Positions 49,712 to 58,205 of a stretch of 60,527 bases of DNA are shown here, in pieces. The first letter of the stretch is position 1; the number at the start of each line of letters is the position of its first letter. The notes beneath the pieces are model-generated. The model was not told the DNA's origin, did no database searches, and worked only from the letters and a program-made list of their open reading frames with translations. The DNA is from Lachnospiraceae bacterium. Its GTDB lineage: Bacteria; Bacillota; Clostridia; Lachnospirales; Lachnospiraceae. Made by a program: the position numbers and the translations under genes. Location of the stretch: NCBI GenBank assembly GCA_022794255.1, contig JAAWEL010000043.1, positions 1 to 60,527 of the forward strand, read 5' to 3'.

Positions 49712-50254
49712 TTAACCAAAATATCTCTTCAGCAGCCCCTCAAATGCCTTGCCGTGTCTGGCCTCGTCACGAGCCATCTCATGGACGGTGTCATGGATCG
49801 CATCCAGGTTGGCAGCTTTTGCTCTCTTTGCCAGATCAAACTTACCGGCGGTAGCACCGTTCTCAGCCTCTACCCGCAGCTCTAAGTTCTTTTTGGTGCT
49901 GTCGGTAACAACTTCGCCCAGCAGCTCTGCAAACTTGGCAGCATGCTCAGCCTCTTCGTAAGCAGCTTTCTCCCAGTACAGGCCGATCTCCGGATAACCT
50001 TCTCTGTGAGCAACTCTTGCCATAGCCAGATACATGCCAACCTCGGTACACTCACCGTTAAAGTTGGCTCTTAAGTCAGCCATAATATCTTCGCTTACAC
50101 CCTGAGCAACACCTACTACATGCTCAGCAGCCCAGGATCTCTCACCACCCTGCTCTACAAACTTGGAAGCAGGAGCTTTACACTGGGGGCAGGACTCCGG
50201 AGCAGAGGGACCCTCATGAACGTAACCACATACAGAACAAACCCATTTTTTCAT
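49712..50254 (-). CDS. Reverse rubrerythrin
   Basis: A 180-residue non-haem iron peroxidase. The rubredoxin-like centre is N-terminal ([10 protein letters not shown] and CPQCKAP), the reverse of classical rubrerythrin. The diiron four-helix bundle follows ([53 protein letters not shown]). It reduces hydrogen peroxide (and oxygen) using NADH via rubredoxin partners in anaerobes. The ATG encoding MKKW is preferred, with GGAGA upstream. A TTGACA/TAAATT promoter with an adjacent palindrome precedes it; the PerR-like gene lies just upstream. Confidence 0.93.
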   Translation of the reverse strand: MKKWVCSVCGYVHEGPSAPESCPQCKAPASKFVEQGGERSWAAEHVVGVAQGVSEDIMADLRANFNGECTEVGMYLAMARVAHREGYPEIGLYWEKAAYEEAEHAAKFAELLGEVVTDSTKKNLELRVEAENGATAGKFDLAKRAKAANLDAIHDTVHEMARDEARHGKAFEGLLKRYFG

Positions 50255-50327
50255 TGAACACAATCTCCTTTTCTTTTATTAAAATTATTTGTTTTAAATT
50301 CATCCGGTAATCCATGCTGTTTAAAAA

Positions 50328-50342
50328 CAGTAATGATTACTG
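50328..50342. promoter_or_regulatory. 15-bp palindrome at the rubrerythrin promoter
   Basis: CAGTAATGATTACTG is a perfect dyad with 7-bp arms, just downstream of the -10 box on the minus strand. It is a plausible operator; PerR or Fur control is possible but the sequence is not a standard PerR box. Confidence 0.5.
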
Positions 50343-50347
50343 ATATT

Positions 50348-50376
50348 AATTTAGCATATCCATCGATAAATGTCAA
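50348..50376 (-). promoter_or_regulatory. Promoter of reverse rubrerythrin
   Basis: On the minus strand, TTGACA (50371-50376), 17 bases, TAAATT (50348-50353). Confidence 0.7.
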
Positions 50377-50424
50377 TCAGTTTTTGAGAAAATTTTTGCA
50401 GTTTCCATTATCTCCCGTAACAGT

Positions 50425-50889
50425 TCAAATTCCACATCGGATCAATATTCGATGCTTTGTGTCTGATGCAGACGAGCATGAAGACACCTCATCTGAACAA
50501 CTGCTGTTTTTTGTACAGGCGGCGCAGGAACCATAAAAATATATGGTATGGCCATCTACGGTTCCGCCCAGTGCAGTTTCGGCCTGACGCTGTAAATCTT
50601 CTAAGGGCATCAGAGGAAGATCGATTACGGCGCCGCAATGTCTGCATATAAAATGATAGTGAGGGGTGGTGTTCCAGTCGAAGTGATCCTTTCCATCTCC
50701 ACATGCCAGTTTCTGAATTTCCCCCATGTCAGACAACAGATTCAGATTTCTGTAAACTGTGCCCAAGCTGATATTGGGGAAAGCCTCCCGAAGTTCTGTG
50801 TAAATAATATCCGCAGTGGGATGGTCTGTACGTCCGGCAAGGCAGGCCTTGATGGATTCCCTTTGCCGGCTATATTTTAAAATCTTCAT
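50425..50889 (-). CDS. Fur family regulator, PerR-like
   Basis: A 154-residue metalloregulator. The winged helix is N-terminal (TDHPTADIIYTELREAFPNISLGTVYRNLNLL), and the dimerisation domain has HYHFICRHCGAVIDL with a structural zinc site CRHC and SCAAC. The lack of an extra regulatory motif, and the rubrerythrin gene beside it, favour PerR over Fur. After SCAAC there is a Cys/Ser-rich tail (TKNSSCSDEVSSCSSASDTK), longer than normal. The start is placed at MKILKYS (50889), after an AGGGAATTGGTT region. An AT-rich dyad (50916-50940) lies directly upstream. Confidence 0.88.
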   Translation of the reverse strand: MKILKYSRQRESIKACLAGRTDHPTADIIYTELREAFPNISLGTVYRNLNLLSDMGEIQKLACGDGKDHFDWNTTPHYHFICRHCGAVIDLPLMPLEDLQRQAETALGGTVDGHTIYFYGSCAACTKNSSCSDEVSSCSSASDTKHRILIRCGI

Positions 50890-50915
50890 AACCAATTCCC
50901 TTTCTGTGTATAGAT

Positions 50916-50940
50916 AAATAATAATAATCATTATTATTTT
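50916..50940. promoter_or_regulatory. Fur/PerR-type operator upstream of the perR-like gene
   Basis: ATAATAATAATCATTATTAT closely resembles the 19-bp Fur box (GATAATGATAATCATTATC) and lies about 30 bases before the start codon. Autoregulation is likely. Confidence 0.65.
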
Positions 50941-51007
50941 ACTGAAAAAAAGAACGAATGTCAAGATTTATGGAAAGGAAAAATTCACATGGCCCAATAT
51001 TCGGTTG

Positions 51008-51946
51008 TCAGAGAACTTCCTTTGCAATCCGTATAAACTCTCGGGCGGCCTGAGACATATAATGTCCTTTGTGAAAGCCGATTCCCAGCGTTCCATGGGC
51101 TCTTGGATAGTCCAGGGAATAAAAATTCATGGGGGTGTTCTGATTGATTTTATCCTTAAAATCTCTATGGCTGGAAATAAACATTTTCGGATAAAAGGTG
51201 ATCCCCATCCCCCGAATGGCCAGGGCAAGAACCGTTTCTATATTTTCTGTCTCCAAAACGATGCGGGGAGTGATCTGGGCGTCCTCGAACATTTCATCTG
51301 CCAGAGTCCGCACCCGGTTGCCTTCATTGATTAAAAGGAACGGGCAACGGCTTAAAAGAGCCAGGTCTGTGTGCTCGTTCAGCCGGGCCTTGATTTCCTC
51401 TAAATGTCCGGGGAAGGATCGTTCCAGCACGGCATCTGAGACGGCAAGAAGAATCTCCTCCTCACAGATGGGCACGGTTCCCACATTTTCTACCTTAAAG
51501 GGGAGCATGCCAATGATCAGATCCACATCCCCGTGGAGCAGGCCATTGTCTAACATGGTAGAATTGCCCTCCATAAGGCTCAGATCAATGTTGGGAAATT
51601 GTTCCCGGTAAGAGGGAAGAATCTCAGGAAGTATCACCCGTCCCCGGGTGTGGGAAAGGCCAATAGTCAGCCTCCCAACAGAAAAGTCCTTGATGTCAGC
51701 CAGCTCCCGATAAGTCTCGTCCTTCAGGGCCAGAATTTGACGGGCCCGTTTTTTTAGTGCCTGTCCTGCGTAGGTTAAGGTCAAAGGGCTGGTCCGGTTA
51801 AACAAAATCACCCCAAACTCCTTTTCCATGTTGGAAATGTGGTTGCTTAAGGATTGCTGGGAGATAAAAAGCTGTTTGGCTGCCTTGGTAAAATTAAGCT
51901 CCTCTGCTGCCACCAGAAAATATTCCAGATTGAGAAAGTTAATCAT
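51008..51946 (-). CDS. LysR-type transcriptional regulator
   Basis: A 312-residue protein with the N-terminal helix-turn-helix (NLEYFLVAAEELNFTKAAKQLFISQQSLSNHI) and a C-terminal periplasmic-binding-fold effector domain (GDVDLIIGMLPFKVENV, VLALAIRGMGITFYPK). The effector is unknown. The start is ATG 51946 (GGGAGG upstream), which overlaps the PHP gene end by eight bases, so the two are translated together. Unusually, this LysR is downstream in an operon rather than divergent from its target. Confidence 0.92.
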   Translation of the reverse strand: MINFLNLEYFLVAAEELNFTKAAKQLFISQQSLSNHISNMEKEFGVILFNRTSPLTLTYAGQALKKRARQILALKDETYRELADIKDFSVGRLTIGLSHTRGRVILPEILPSYREQFPNIDLSLMEGNSTMLDNGLLHGDVDLIIGMLPFKVENVGTVPICEEEILLAVSDAVLERSFPGHLEEIKARLNEHTDLALLSRCPFLLINEGNRVRTLADEMFEDAQITPRIVLETENIETVLALAIRGMGITFYPKMFISSHRDFKDKINQNTPMNFYSLDYPRAHGTLGIGFHKGHYMSQAAREFIRIAKEVL

Positions 51947-52688
51947 TGTCAGAGCCTCCCGGGGACAAAAGCTTTGCAAGGGCAGGAATAAAGGCAGCCA
52001 CTTTTTCTATGGAATCATTGACAACCAGCTCTGAGGGAAATTCCATTTCCTCCAACAGGCTGTGGGCACGGGAATGATTTCCCACATCCACCTCACAGTG
52101 GGCATCACTGTCTAAAATCACCGGCACCTGATACTGCTTGCAGTATTCCAGTATGGAAATCCCGTTGGTTCGTGAATCCTTCCGGTTGCAGGCAGGGTGA
52201 AGAGAGCTGTTGTTGATCTCCAAAAGCACATGATGTTCCTTTGCAGCACAGACCAAAGTCTCATAGTCTACAGGAAAACGCCCGTCATCCGGATGTCCGA
52301 TGATCTGGACAATAGGATTTTTCATGGCACCCAAGTAGGCGGAGGTGTTCTGGGAGATGGTGCCACAGGTATAGCAAGGCTCATGGATGCTGGCAATGCC
52401 CAGATCCAGTCCTTTCTGATAGCGGGGCTCCAAATCCAGTCCCCCTTCATAATCCACAATGTTCAGCTCGCAGCCCATCAGGATACGGACACCGTAAAGC
52501 TCTCTGGGAATTACTTTAAAATTAAGAAAATAAAAGGGATGGCATGCACCGGGAATCCGGGGGGCGTGGTCTGTGACGCCTAACAGCTGCAATCCCTTTT
52601 GGGAGGCAGCATGGGCCATCTCGTAAAGTGTGTTGTAGGCATGCCCGCTGGCAATGGTGTGGGTATGCAGATCCAAGATATCATTCAT
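51939..52688 (-). CDS. PHP-domain phosphatase/phosphoesterase (YcdX-like)
   Basis: A 249-residue metal-dependent enzyme of the polymerase and histidinol phosphatase superfamily: LDLHTHTIASGHAYNTLYEM, LLGVTDHAPRIPG, GHPDDGRFPVD, LEINNSSLHP and DSDAHCEVDVGN give the conserved His/Asp/Glu metal ligands of the YcdX family. The substrate is unknown; family members are phosphatases. Coupled with LysR. Confidence 0.9.
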   Translation of the reverse strand: MNDILDLHTHTIASGHAYNTLYEMAHAASQKGLQLLGVTDHAPRIPGACHPFYFLNFKVIPRELYGVRILMGCELNIVDYEGGLDLEPRYQKGLDLGIASIHEPCYTCGTISQNTSAYLGAMKNPIVQIIGHPDDGRFPVDYETLVCAAKEHHVLLEINNSSLHPACNRKDSRTNGISILEYCKQYQVPVILDSDAHCEVDVGNHSRAHSLLEEMEFPSELVVNDSIEKVAAFIPALAKLLSPGGSDND

Positions 52689-52859
52689 GATAATTGTCTC
52701 TTATACTCCTTTAAATATAGAAATGTAATAAAACCGTAACGAGTATAGCATATTTTTCATCAGAAAACTATAGAAAAATACGTGAAAATGTGGTAAAGTC
52801 TTTCGTAGCAGCCGGAGCGGTAGTCCGGTAATGAGACACAAGTGAAGGAGTGTTAGACA

Positions 52860-53651
52860 ATGAACGAAGAAGTAATGAACACAGAGGTAAACACTGCAGA
52901 GGCAAATGCCCCTGAGGCAGTCCAGGAGACAAAGGCAGAGCCGGTGGAGTCCATGGCAGATCTGACCAATGAGCTGGAGGCTTCCTACAAGGAATTTGAC
53001 CAGCGCCACAATGATTATCAGGAGCAGGAAGGACCGGATGCCCAGAAGTGGGCGGATCTTCTGGAGAAGATGCAGGATAAGACCGTTATCAAGGTAAAGA
53101 TCAAAGAGGCGGTTAAGGCAGGTGTAGTGGCATATATTGATGATATCCAGGGATTTATTCCGGCATCCCACATTTCCACTAAATATGTGGAAAAGCTGGA
53201 GGACTGGGTTGGCAAATACCTGGAGGTGGTGCCGATTACCGTAGAACCGGAGCGCAAGAAGCTGGTATTATCGGGCCGTGTGGTGATGAAGGAGAGAGAG
53301 GCCGCCGAGAAAGCAGCCAAGATGGCAGCTGTAAAGGTGGGCGCTGTGCTGGAGGGTACCGTGGACTCTATCAAGGATTACGGTGCATTTGTGGATCTGG
53401 AGGCTGGGGTTACAGGGCTTTTGCATGTGTCCCAGATCAGCACTCAGCGGATTAAGCATCCAGGTGTTGTGCTTAAGGAAGGTCAGAAGGTGACGGTAAA
53501 GGTGATTGGCACAGGCGATGGCCGTATTAGTCTGAGCATGAAGGCATTGGAACAGGCAGAAGAGACCCCCAAGGAAGAGGTATTCAACTACAAGGAGTCC
53601 GGAGCCGCCACCACAGGACTTGCCTCCTTGTTAAAGGACATTAAGCTTTAA
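52860..53651 (+). CDS. S1 RNA-binding domain protein
   Basis: A 263-residue cytoplasmic protein with an acidic N-terminal tail and two S1 domains (about 75-140: VKAGVVAYIDDIQGFIPASH; about 160-230: GAVLEGTVDSIKDYGAFVDL). It is shorter than ribosomal protein S1 (four to six domains) and resembles short S1-like proteins of Firmicutes (YpfD/CvfD-like). The C-terminal helix follows. Translation-related roles are inferred. GAAGGAG precedes the ATG. The RelQ-like gene begins two bases after its stop. Confidence 0.88.
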   Translation: MNEEVMNTEVNTAEANAPEAVQETKAEPVESMADLTNELEASYKEFDQRHNDYQEQEGPDAQKWADLLEKMQDKTVIKVKIKEAVKAGVVAYIDDIQGFIPASHISTKYVEKLEDWVGKYLEVVPITVEPERKKLVLSGRVVMKEREAAEKAAKMAAVKVGAVLEGTVDSIKDYGAFVDLEAGVTGLLHVSQISTQRIKHPGVVLKEGQKVTVKVIGTGDGRISLSMKALEQAEETPKEEVFNYKESGAATTGLASLLKDIKL

Positions 53652-53653
53652 GA

Positions 53654-54316
53654 ATGGAAGAAAAGATGGAGCCTCTTAAAGCGTCTGCAAAGTACAGCCA
53701 GATTGACCAGTGGAAATCCATCATGTTTCTGTATGATTCTGCCCTGAAGGAGATCAACACCAAGATCGAGATTCTGAACAGCGAGTTTGTCCATATCTAT
53801 GGGCATACTCCCATTGAGCACATCAAGTCCCGCTTAAAAACACCAGACAGTATTGTCAGAAAATTAAAGCGGGACGGATATGATGTTACCATTCAGAATA
53901 TGGTGGAGAAGCTCAATGACATTGCAGGGATTCGGATCATATGTTCTTATACCCAGGACATCTATCAGATTGCGGATATGATTGCCAGGCAGAACGATGT
54001 GACGATTCTTCATGTCAAGGATTATATCAAAAATCCCAAGCCCAATGGCTACAAAAGCTATCATATGGTAGTGACGATACCCATATATTTAAGCCAGGGG
54101 CCGGCAGAGACCAAGGTGGAGATTCAGATCCGAACGGTGGCAATGGATTTTTGGGCCAGTCTGGAACACAAGATCTATTATAAGTTTGAGGGAAAGGCTC
54201 CGGCTAATCTTCAGGCGGAGTTGAAAGCGTGTGCTGCTGTGGTGGATATGCTGGATGATAAAATGTTCTCGCTGAATCAGATGATCCTGTCACTGGGAGA
54301 GGAGCAGAAAGAGTGA
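53654..54316 (+). CDS. relQ: Small alarmone synthetase, RelQ-like GTP pyrophosphokinase
   Basis: A 220-residue RelA/SpoT synthetase domain without hydrolase or regulatory domains. Motifs are VEKLNDIAGIRIICSY, NGYKSYHMVVTIPI, VEIQIRTVAMDFWASLEHKIYYKF. It makes (p)ppGpp from GTP/GDP and ATP. ATG 53666 is an alternative start. It is coupled to the S1-domain gene, and the GDPD gene follows after seven bases. Confidence 0.93.
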   Translation: MEEKMEPLKASAKYSQIDQWKSIMFLYDSALKEINTKIEILNSEFVHIYGHTPIEHIKSRLKTPDSIVRKLKRDGYDVTIQNMVEKLNDIAGIRIICSYTQDIYQIADMIARQNDVTILHVKDYIKNPKPNGYKSYHMVVTIPIYLSQGPAETKVEIQIRTVAMDFWASLEHKIYYKFEGKAPANLQAELKACAAVVDMLDDKMFSLNQMILSLGEEQKE

Positions 54317-54323
54317 AAATACG

Positions 54324-56126
54324 ATGAGGGCATTGACAAAAGAAACATGGCAAATGATTCGGCAGAATCTGGGAAATGTTCTTTTGTTTGAGTTTCTGTA
54401 CCGGGGAATTGTGTTTCCTGTATACCTGCGGCTGGCAAGCCGGGTCCTGCGATGGACACTTGGGATGGCCGGATACAGCTATCTGACAGCATCCAACTTA
54501 AAAGATTTCCTGGGAAGGCCGTGGACCATAGGGGCAGTTATAGGGGCAGGCCTTGCCGGGCTTCTTTTGATGCTTTTGGAGGCGGCCGCATTGATTACCG
54601 CATTTCAGGGGTCGGCCTGTCAACAGAAGCTGACCCCTTTCCATATTTTCTGGGGAGGACTGGGAAAGACAGCGGAGGAGATTGTTCGGGGAAACTGGAG
54701 GCTTGTGGCCTATTTATTTCCACACTATCTTTTGGTACATCTTTTGCTGATTGTCCGCTGTCTTTCACATATCCGGCCTGCGAATTTTGTAATTCAGGAA
54801 ATGATGAATACGTCCTGGCTGCCCCTGCTGACTGCCTTGTTTCTTGCAGCCTGTACATGGATCTCTCTTTTTACAGTTTTTGTAGGCTTCGGGTGTATGG
54901 CAGAGAAGGAATCTTTTTCTGTTGCCATGAAAAACAACAAAAGGCTTTTGAAGGGAAGACACGGGAAGGTGGCTTTTCTTCTGGTGGTCTGTAATTTGGC
55001 TGTTGCCGCTGCGGTTGTGGCGGTATATCTTTTCTCTGTATTTGCGGCCGCAGTTTTTGTAGTACTTTTTGCGGAGCGGAATCTGTCCATGGCAGTGCTT
55101 TTGTCTGTGGCAGAGAAGATGGAAGGGATTCTTTTGTTTGCGGGGGGAAGCCTTTTGGTGGTGGCGGATTTTGCGGCGCTGGCCTGTGTGTACTACGGTC
55201 ATGGACGCCGGAAATATTGCTGGGGAAAGCGGGAAGTTATCTATCCACCCAAGGGATCTGCTGCTCATATCAGGACTTTGGGAATTGGTCTGGTTCTTTT
55301 GATGGCAGGACTTTTTTATATTCTGGATATGGTTCACCATGGATTTATTTTATCAGACGGGCTGCTTGATGAGATACAGATCACAGCACACAGGGGAAGC
55401 TCAAAATCAGCGCCGGAGAATACCATGGCTTCTGTACAGGCGGCTGTGGAGGAGCTGGCGGACTGCGTAGAGCTGGATGTGCAGCTGACCATGGATAACG
55501 TGATTGTGCTGGCACATGACACCACATTAAAGCGGGTAGCCGGGGTGAATCGGGCTATATCTTCTTACACCTGGGAGGAGCTTAGTGAGCTGGAGGTGGG
55601 AAGCTGGTTTTCACCGGAGTTTGCCGGGGAGCGGATCCCAAAGCTTGAGGATGTGCTGGACTTGTGCAGGGGAAGGATGAGCCTGAACATTGAGATCAAA
55701 AATCTGGGAATGGACAGTCCGCTGCCAGAGATGGTGATTGAACTGATTAAAGAGCAGGGCATGGAGGAACAGTGTGTGGTGACTTCCACCAGCCTGGGAT
55801 ATTTAGAGAGGGTCAAGCAGCTGGCGCCAGAGATTCGCACCGGGTATATTCTGTCAGCGGCTTACGGAGATTTCTATTTCAGTGACAAGGTGGATTTTAT
55901 CAGCATACGGGCAAGCTTTGTAAACAGCCGTGTGGTGGAGCAGGCTCACGAGCGGGGGATGGGAGTACATGTATGGACCGTTAATGGTAAAAGCGAGATG
56001 GAGCGTCTGAGACTATTGGGGGTGGATGGACTGATCACAGATTATCCGGTGCTGGCCAGAGAGATTATCTACCGGGAGGAGGCCACAGAGACCCTTTTAG
56101 AGTATCTGCGGATGGTGTTTCGGTGA
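54324..56126 (+). CDS. Membrane glycerophosphodiester phosphodiesterase
   Basis: A 600-residue protein. The N-terminal half (about 15-345) is the GPDPase membrane domain with about eight helices. The C-terminal half (about 350-590) is a GDPD TIM barrel: HRGSSKSAPENTM, ELDVQLTMDNVIVLAHD, NIEIKN, VWTVNGKSEMERL and GVDGLITDYPVLA, with the catalytic His and metal-binding Glu/Asp. It probably degrades glycerophosphodiesters from lipids or lipoteichoic acid. The gene starts seven bases after relQ; dtd follows 16 bases later. Confidence 0.93.
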   Translation: MRALTKETWQMIRQNLGNVLLFEFLYRGIVFPVYLRLASRVLRWTLGMAGYSYLTASNLKDFLGRPWTIGAVIGAGLAGLLLMLLEAAALITAFQGSACQQKLTPFHIFWGGLGKTAEEIVRGNWRLVAYLFPHYLLVHLLLIVRCLSHIRPANFVIQEMMNTSWLPLLTALFLAACTWISLFTVFVGFGCMAEKESFSVAMKNNKRLLKGRHGKVAFLLVVCNLAVAAAVVAVYLFSVFAAAVFVVLFAERNLSMAVLLSVAEKMEGILLFAGGSLLVVADFAALACVYYGHGRRKYCWGKREVIYPPKGSAAHIRTLGIGLVLLMAGLFYILDMVHHGFILSDGLLDEIQITAHRGSSKSAPENTMASVQAAVEELADCVELDVQLTMDNVIVLAHDTTLKRVAGVNRAISSYTWEELSELEVGSWFSPEFAGERIPKLEDVLDLCRGRMSLNIEIKNLGMDSPLPEMVIELIKEQGMEEQCVVTSTSLGYLERVKQLAPEIRTGYILSAAYGDFYFSDKVDFISIRASFVNSRVVEQAHERGMGVHVWTVNGKSEMERLRLLGVDGLITDYPVLAREIIYREEATETLLEYLRMVFR

Positions 56127-56142
56127 GAGGAGAATATAGTTT

Positions 56143-56601
56143 ATGAAGGTGGTACTGCAGCGGGTTAGCAGGGCATGTGTAAAAGTGGAAGAAAAGACAG
56201 TGGGGGAGATCGGAAGAGGATTTCTGGTGCTTTTGGGGGTGTCCGGGGAGGACACAGAGGCAGCGGCAGATAAGATGGCAGACAAGATCTGCAAGCTTCG
56301 GATTTTTGAGGACAAGGATGGAAAGACAAATCTTTCTCTGGCGGATGTAGACGGAGAACTTTTAGTAGTCAGTCAGTTTACTTTGTATGCAGATTGCCAT
56401 AAGGGGAACCGGCCAAGTTTTGTGAAGGCAGGACCGCCAAATAAGGCAAACCAATTGTATGAGTATTTTACGGAAAGGTGCCGCAGGTATGTCAAGAGGG
56501 TGGAATGTGGAAGATTTGGGGCAAATATGAAGGTGGAGCTATTAAATGACGGGCCGTTTACCTTGATTTTGGAGGGGGATGAGAACGGAGTTGGGAGGTA
56601 G
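56143..56601 (+). CDS. dtd: D-aminoacyl-tRNA deacylase
   Basis: A 152-residue enzyme that removes D-amino acids from tRNA. Motifs are [20 protein letters not shown], the [17 protein letters not shown] motif and NDGPFT (cf. NxGPxT). Length is normal. Only 16 bases from the GDPD gene, so they are cotranscribed. Confidence 0.96.
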   Translation: MKVVLQRVSRACVKVEEKTVGEIGRGFLVLLGVSGEDTEAAADKMADKICKLRIFEDKDGKTNLSLADVDGELLVVSQFTLYADCHKGNRPSFVKAGPPNKANQLYEYFTERCRRYVKRVECGRFGANMKVELLNDGPFTLILEGDENGVGR

Positions 56602-56644
56602 TATGACTGGGGAGTGCATTAAGAACTGAAGGAGGAGAGAAACC

Positions 56645-58054
56645 ATGGCAGAAGAAAAAGAAAAATCAGAAGGAATGCTTTTGGAGGAGCAGTTGGGATT
56701 TAATTTTCCTCATATCGGAAAAAAGGCGCCAGAGCAGGTGGAGGCGGCCGCTGCTTTCTGTGAAGGTTATAAGGTGTTTTTAAACGGAGGAAAGACAGAA
56801 CGGGAATGCGTGAATTTGGCAGTGGAGATGCTTGAGAAGGCCGGATATCGTCCCTTGGATTTGTCTCTTCATTATGAGCCGGGAGATAAGGTGTACCTGG
56901 TAAATCGGGGAAAGTCCATTTTGGCTACCACATTTGGACAGAAGCCTCTTGATCAGGGGGTCAGGATCAATGGTGCTCATATTGATTCTCCCCGTCTGGA
57001 TTTAAAGCCCTGCCCAATGTATGAAAAAAGTGAGATTGCCTATTTTAAAACCCACTATTACGGTGGGATCCGCAAATATCAATGGGGAACCGTGCCCCTT
57101 GCTATTCACGGAGTAGTGGTTAAAAAGAACGGAGAAACCGTGAATATATGTGTTGGTGAAGATCCACAGGACCCGGTGTTCTGCGTTACGGATCTGCTTC
57201 CCCACCTGGCGGCAAAGCAGAATGAGAGAAAGCTAGGAGAGGGGCTTAAGGGGGAGGAGTTAAATATTGTCATCGGCTCCCTTCCTTTTGCGGACGAGAC
57301 GGTAAAGGAGCCTGTGAAGCTTTTGGCATTAAAACTTCTCCACGACAGGTATGGAATCAGGGAGGAGGACTTTTTCAGAGCTGAGATCGAGATGGTTCCG
57401 TCTCAGAAGGCAGTGGATGTGGGACTGGACCGAAGCCTTATTGGGGCATATGGACAGGATGACCGGGTGTGTGCCTACACGGCATTGATGGCGGAGATCG
57501 AGACGAAAGCTCCTTTGTATACCACAATTACGGTTCTGACAGACAAGGAGGAAATCGGATCTGAGGGAAATACGGGGATGAATTCTGCTTATCTCAGACA
57601 TTACATAGAAGATCTGGCAGAACTTGCAGAAGTTAAGCCCAGACAGGTGCTGCGCAATGCTCTGTGTCTTTCATCAGATGTAAATGCCGCCTACGATCCC
57701 ACTTTTTCTGATGTATTTGAGGCCAACAATGCCAGCTATATTAACAAGGGCTGTGTACTGACCAAGTACACAGGGGCCCGGGGCAAATCCGGTGCCAACG
57801 ATGCCAGCGCAGAGATCATGGCAAAGGTGATCCATGCCATGGAAACGTTCGGAGTTTACTGGCAGGCAGGAGAGTTGGGAGCCGTGGATCAGGGCGGTGG
57901 CGGAACCATTGCCAAGTATGTGGCCCAGCTGGATGTGGATGTGGTGGATCTGGGAGTTCCGGTTCTTTCTATGCATGCCCCCTTTGAGCTAGTGTCCAAG
58001 CTGGACGTGTACAACACCTATAAAGCTTTTAAAGCGTTTCTGAATTTTTTGTGA
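56645..58054 (+). CDS. apeB: M18 family aminopeptidase
   Basis: A 469-residue zinc aminopeptidase. Metal ligands are in GAHIDSPRLDLKP (His112), GQDDRVCAYTA and TDKEEIGSEG. It also has GVPVLSMHAPFELVSKLDVYNTYKAFKAFL. This matches the bacterial ApeB-like/aspartyl aminopeptidase-type subfamily. It probably takes part in peptide turnover. GGAGGAGAG precedes ATG 56645. Length is typical. Confidence 0.94.
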   Translation: MAEEKEKSEGMLLEEQLGFNFPHIGKKAPEQVEAAAAFCEGYKVFLNGGKTERECVNLAVEMLEKAGYRPLDLSLHYEPGDKVYLVNRGKSILATTFGQKPLDQGVRINGAHIDSPRLDLKPCPMYEKSEIAYFKTHYYGGIRKYQWGTVPLAIHGVVVKKNGETVNICVGEDPQDPVFCVTDLLPHLAAKQNERKLGEGLKGEELNIVIGSLPFADETVKEPVKLLALKLLHDRYGIREEDFFRAEIEMVPSQKAVDVGLDRSLIGAYGQDDRVCAYTALMAEIETKAPLYTTITVLTDKEEIGSEGNTGMNSAYLRHYIEDLAELAEVKPRQVLRNALCLSSDVNAAYDPTFSDVFEANNASYINKGCVLTKYTGARGKSGANDASAEIMAKVIHAMETFGVYWQAGELGAVDQGGGGTIAKYVAQLDVDVVDLGVPVLSMHAPFELVSKLDVYNTYKAFKAFLNFL

Positions 58055-58205
58055 ATTTATTATGAAAAGGGTTTTTTTCAGAGTACAGGTGTGGTATAAG
58101 AGTAGTGCTGCATAAAAAGGAGTGCCAGGGAGACTCAAGTCGTAGGAGTAAGGACAAGAGAGACTCCGGAAGTACTTAAAAAGTGAAAGAGGGAAAGGGA
58201 AAAGA

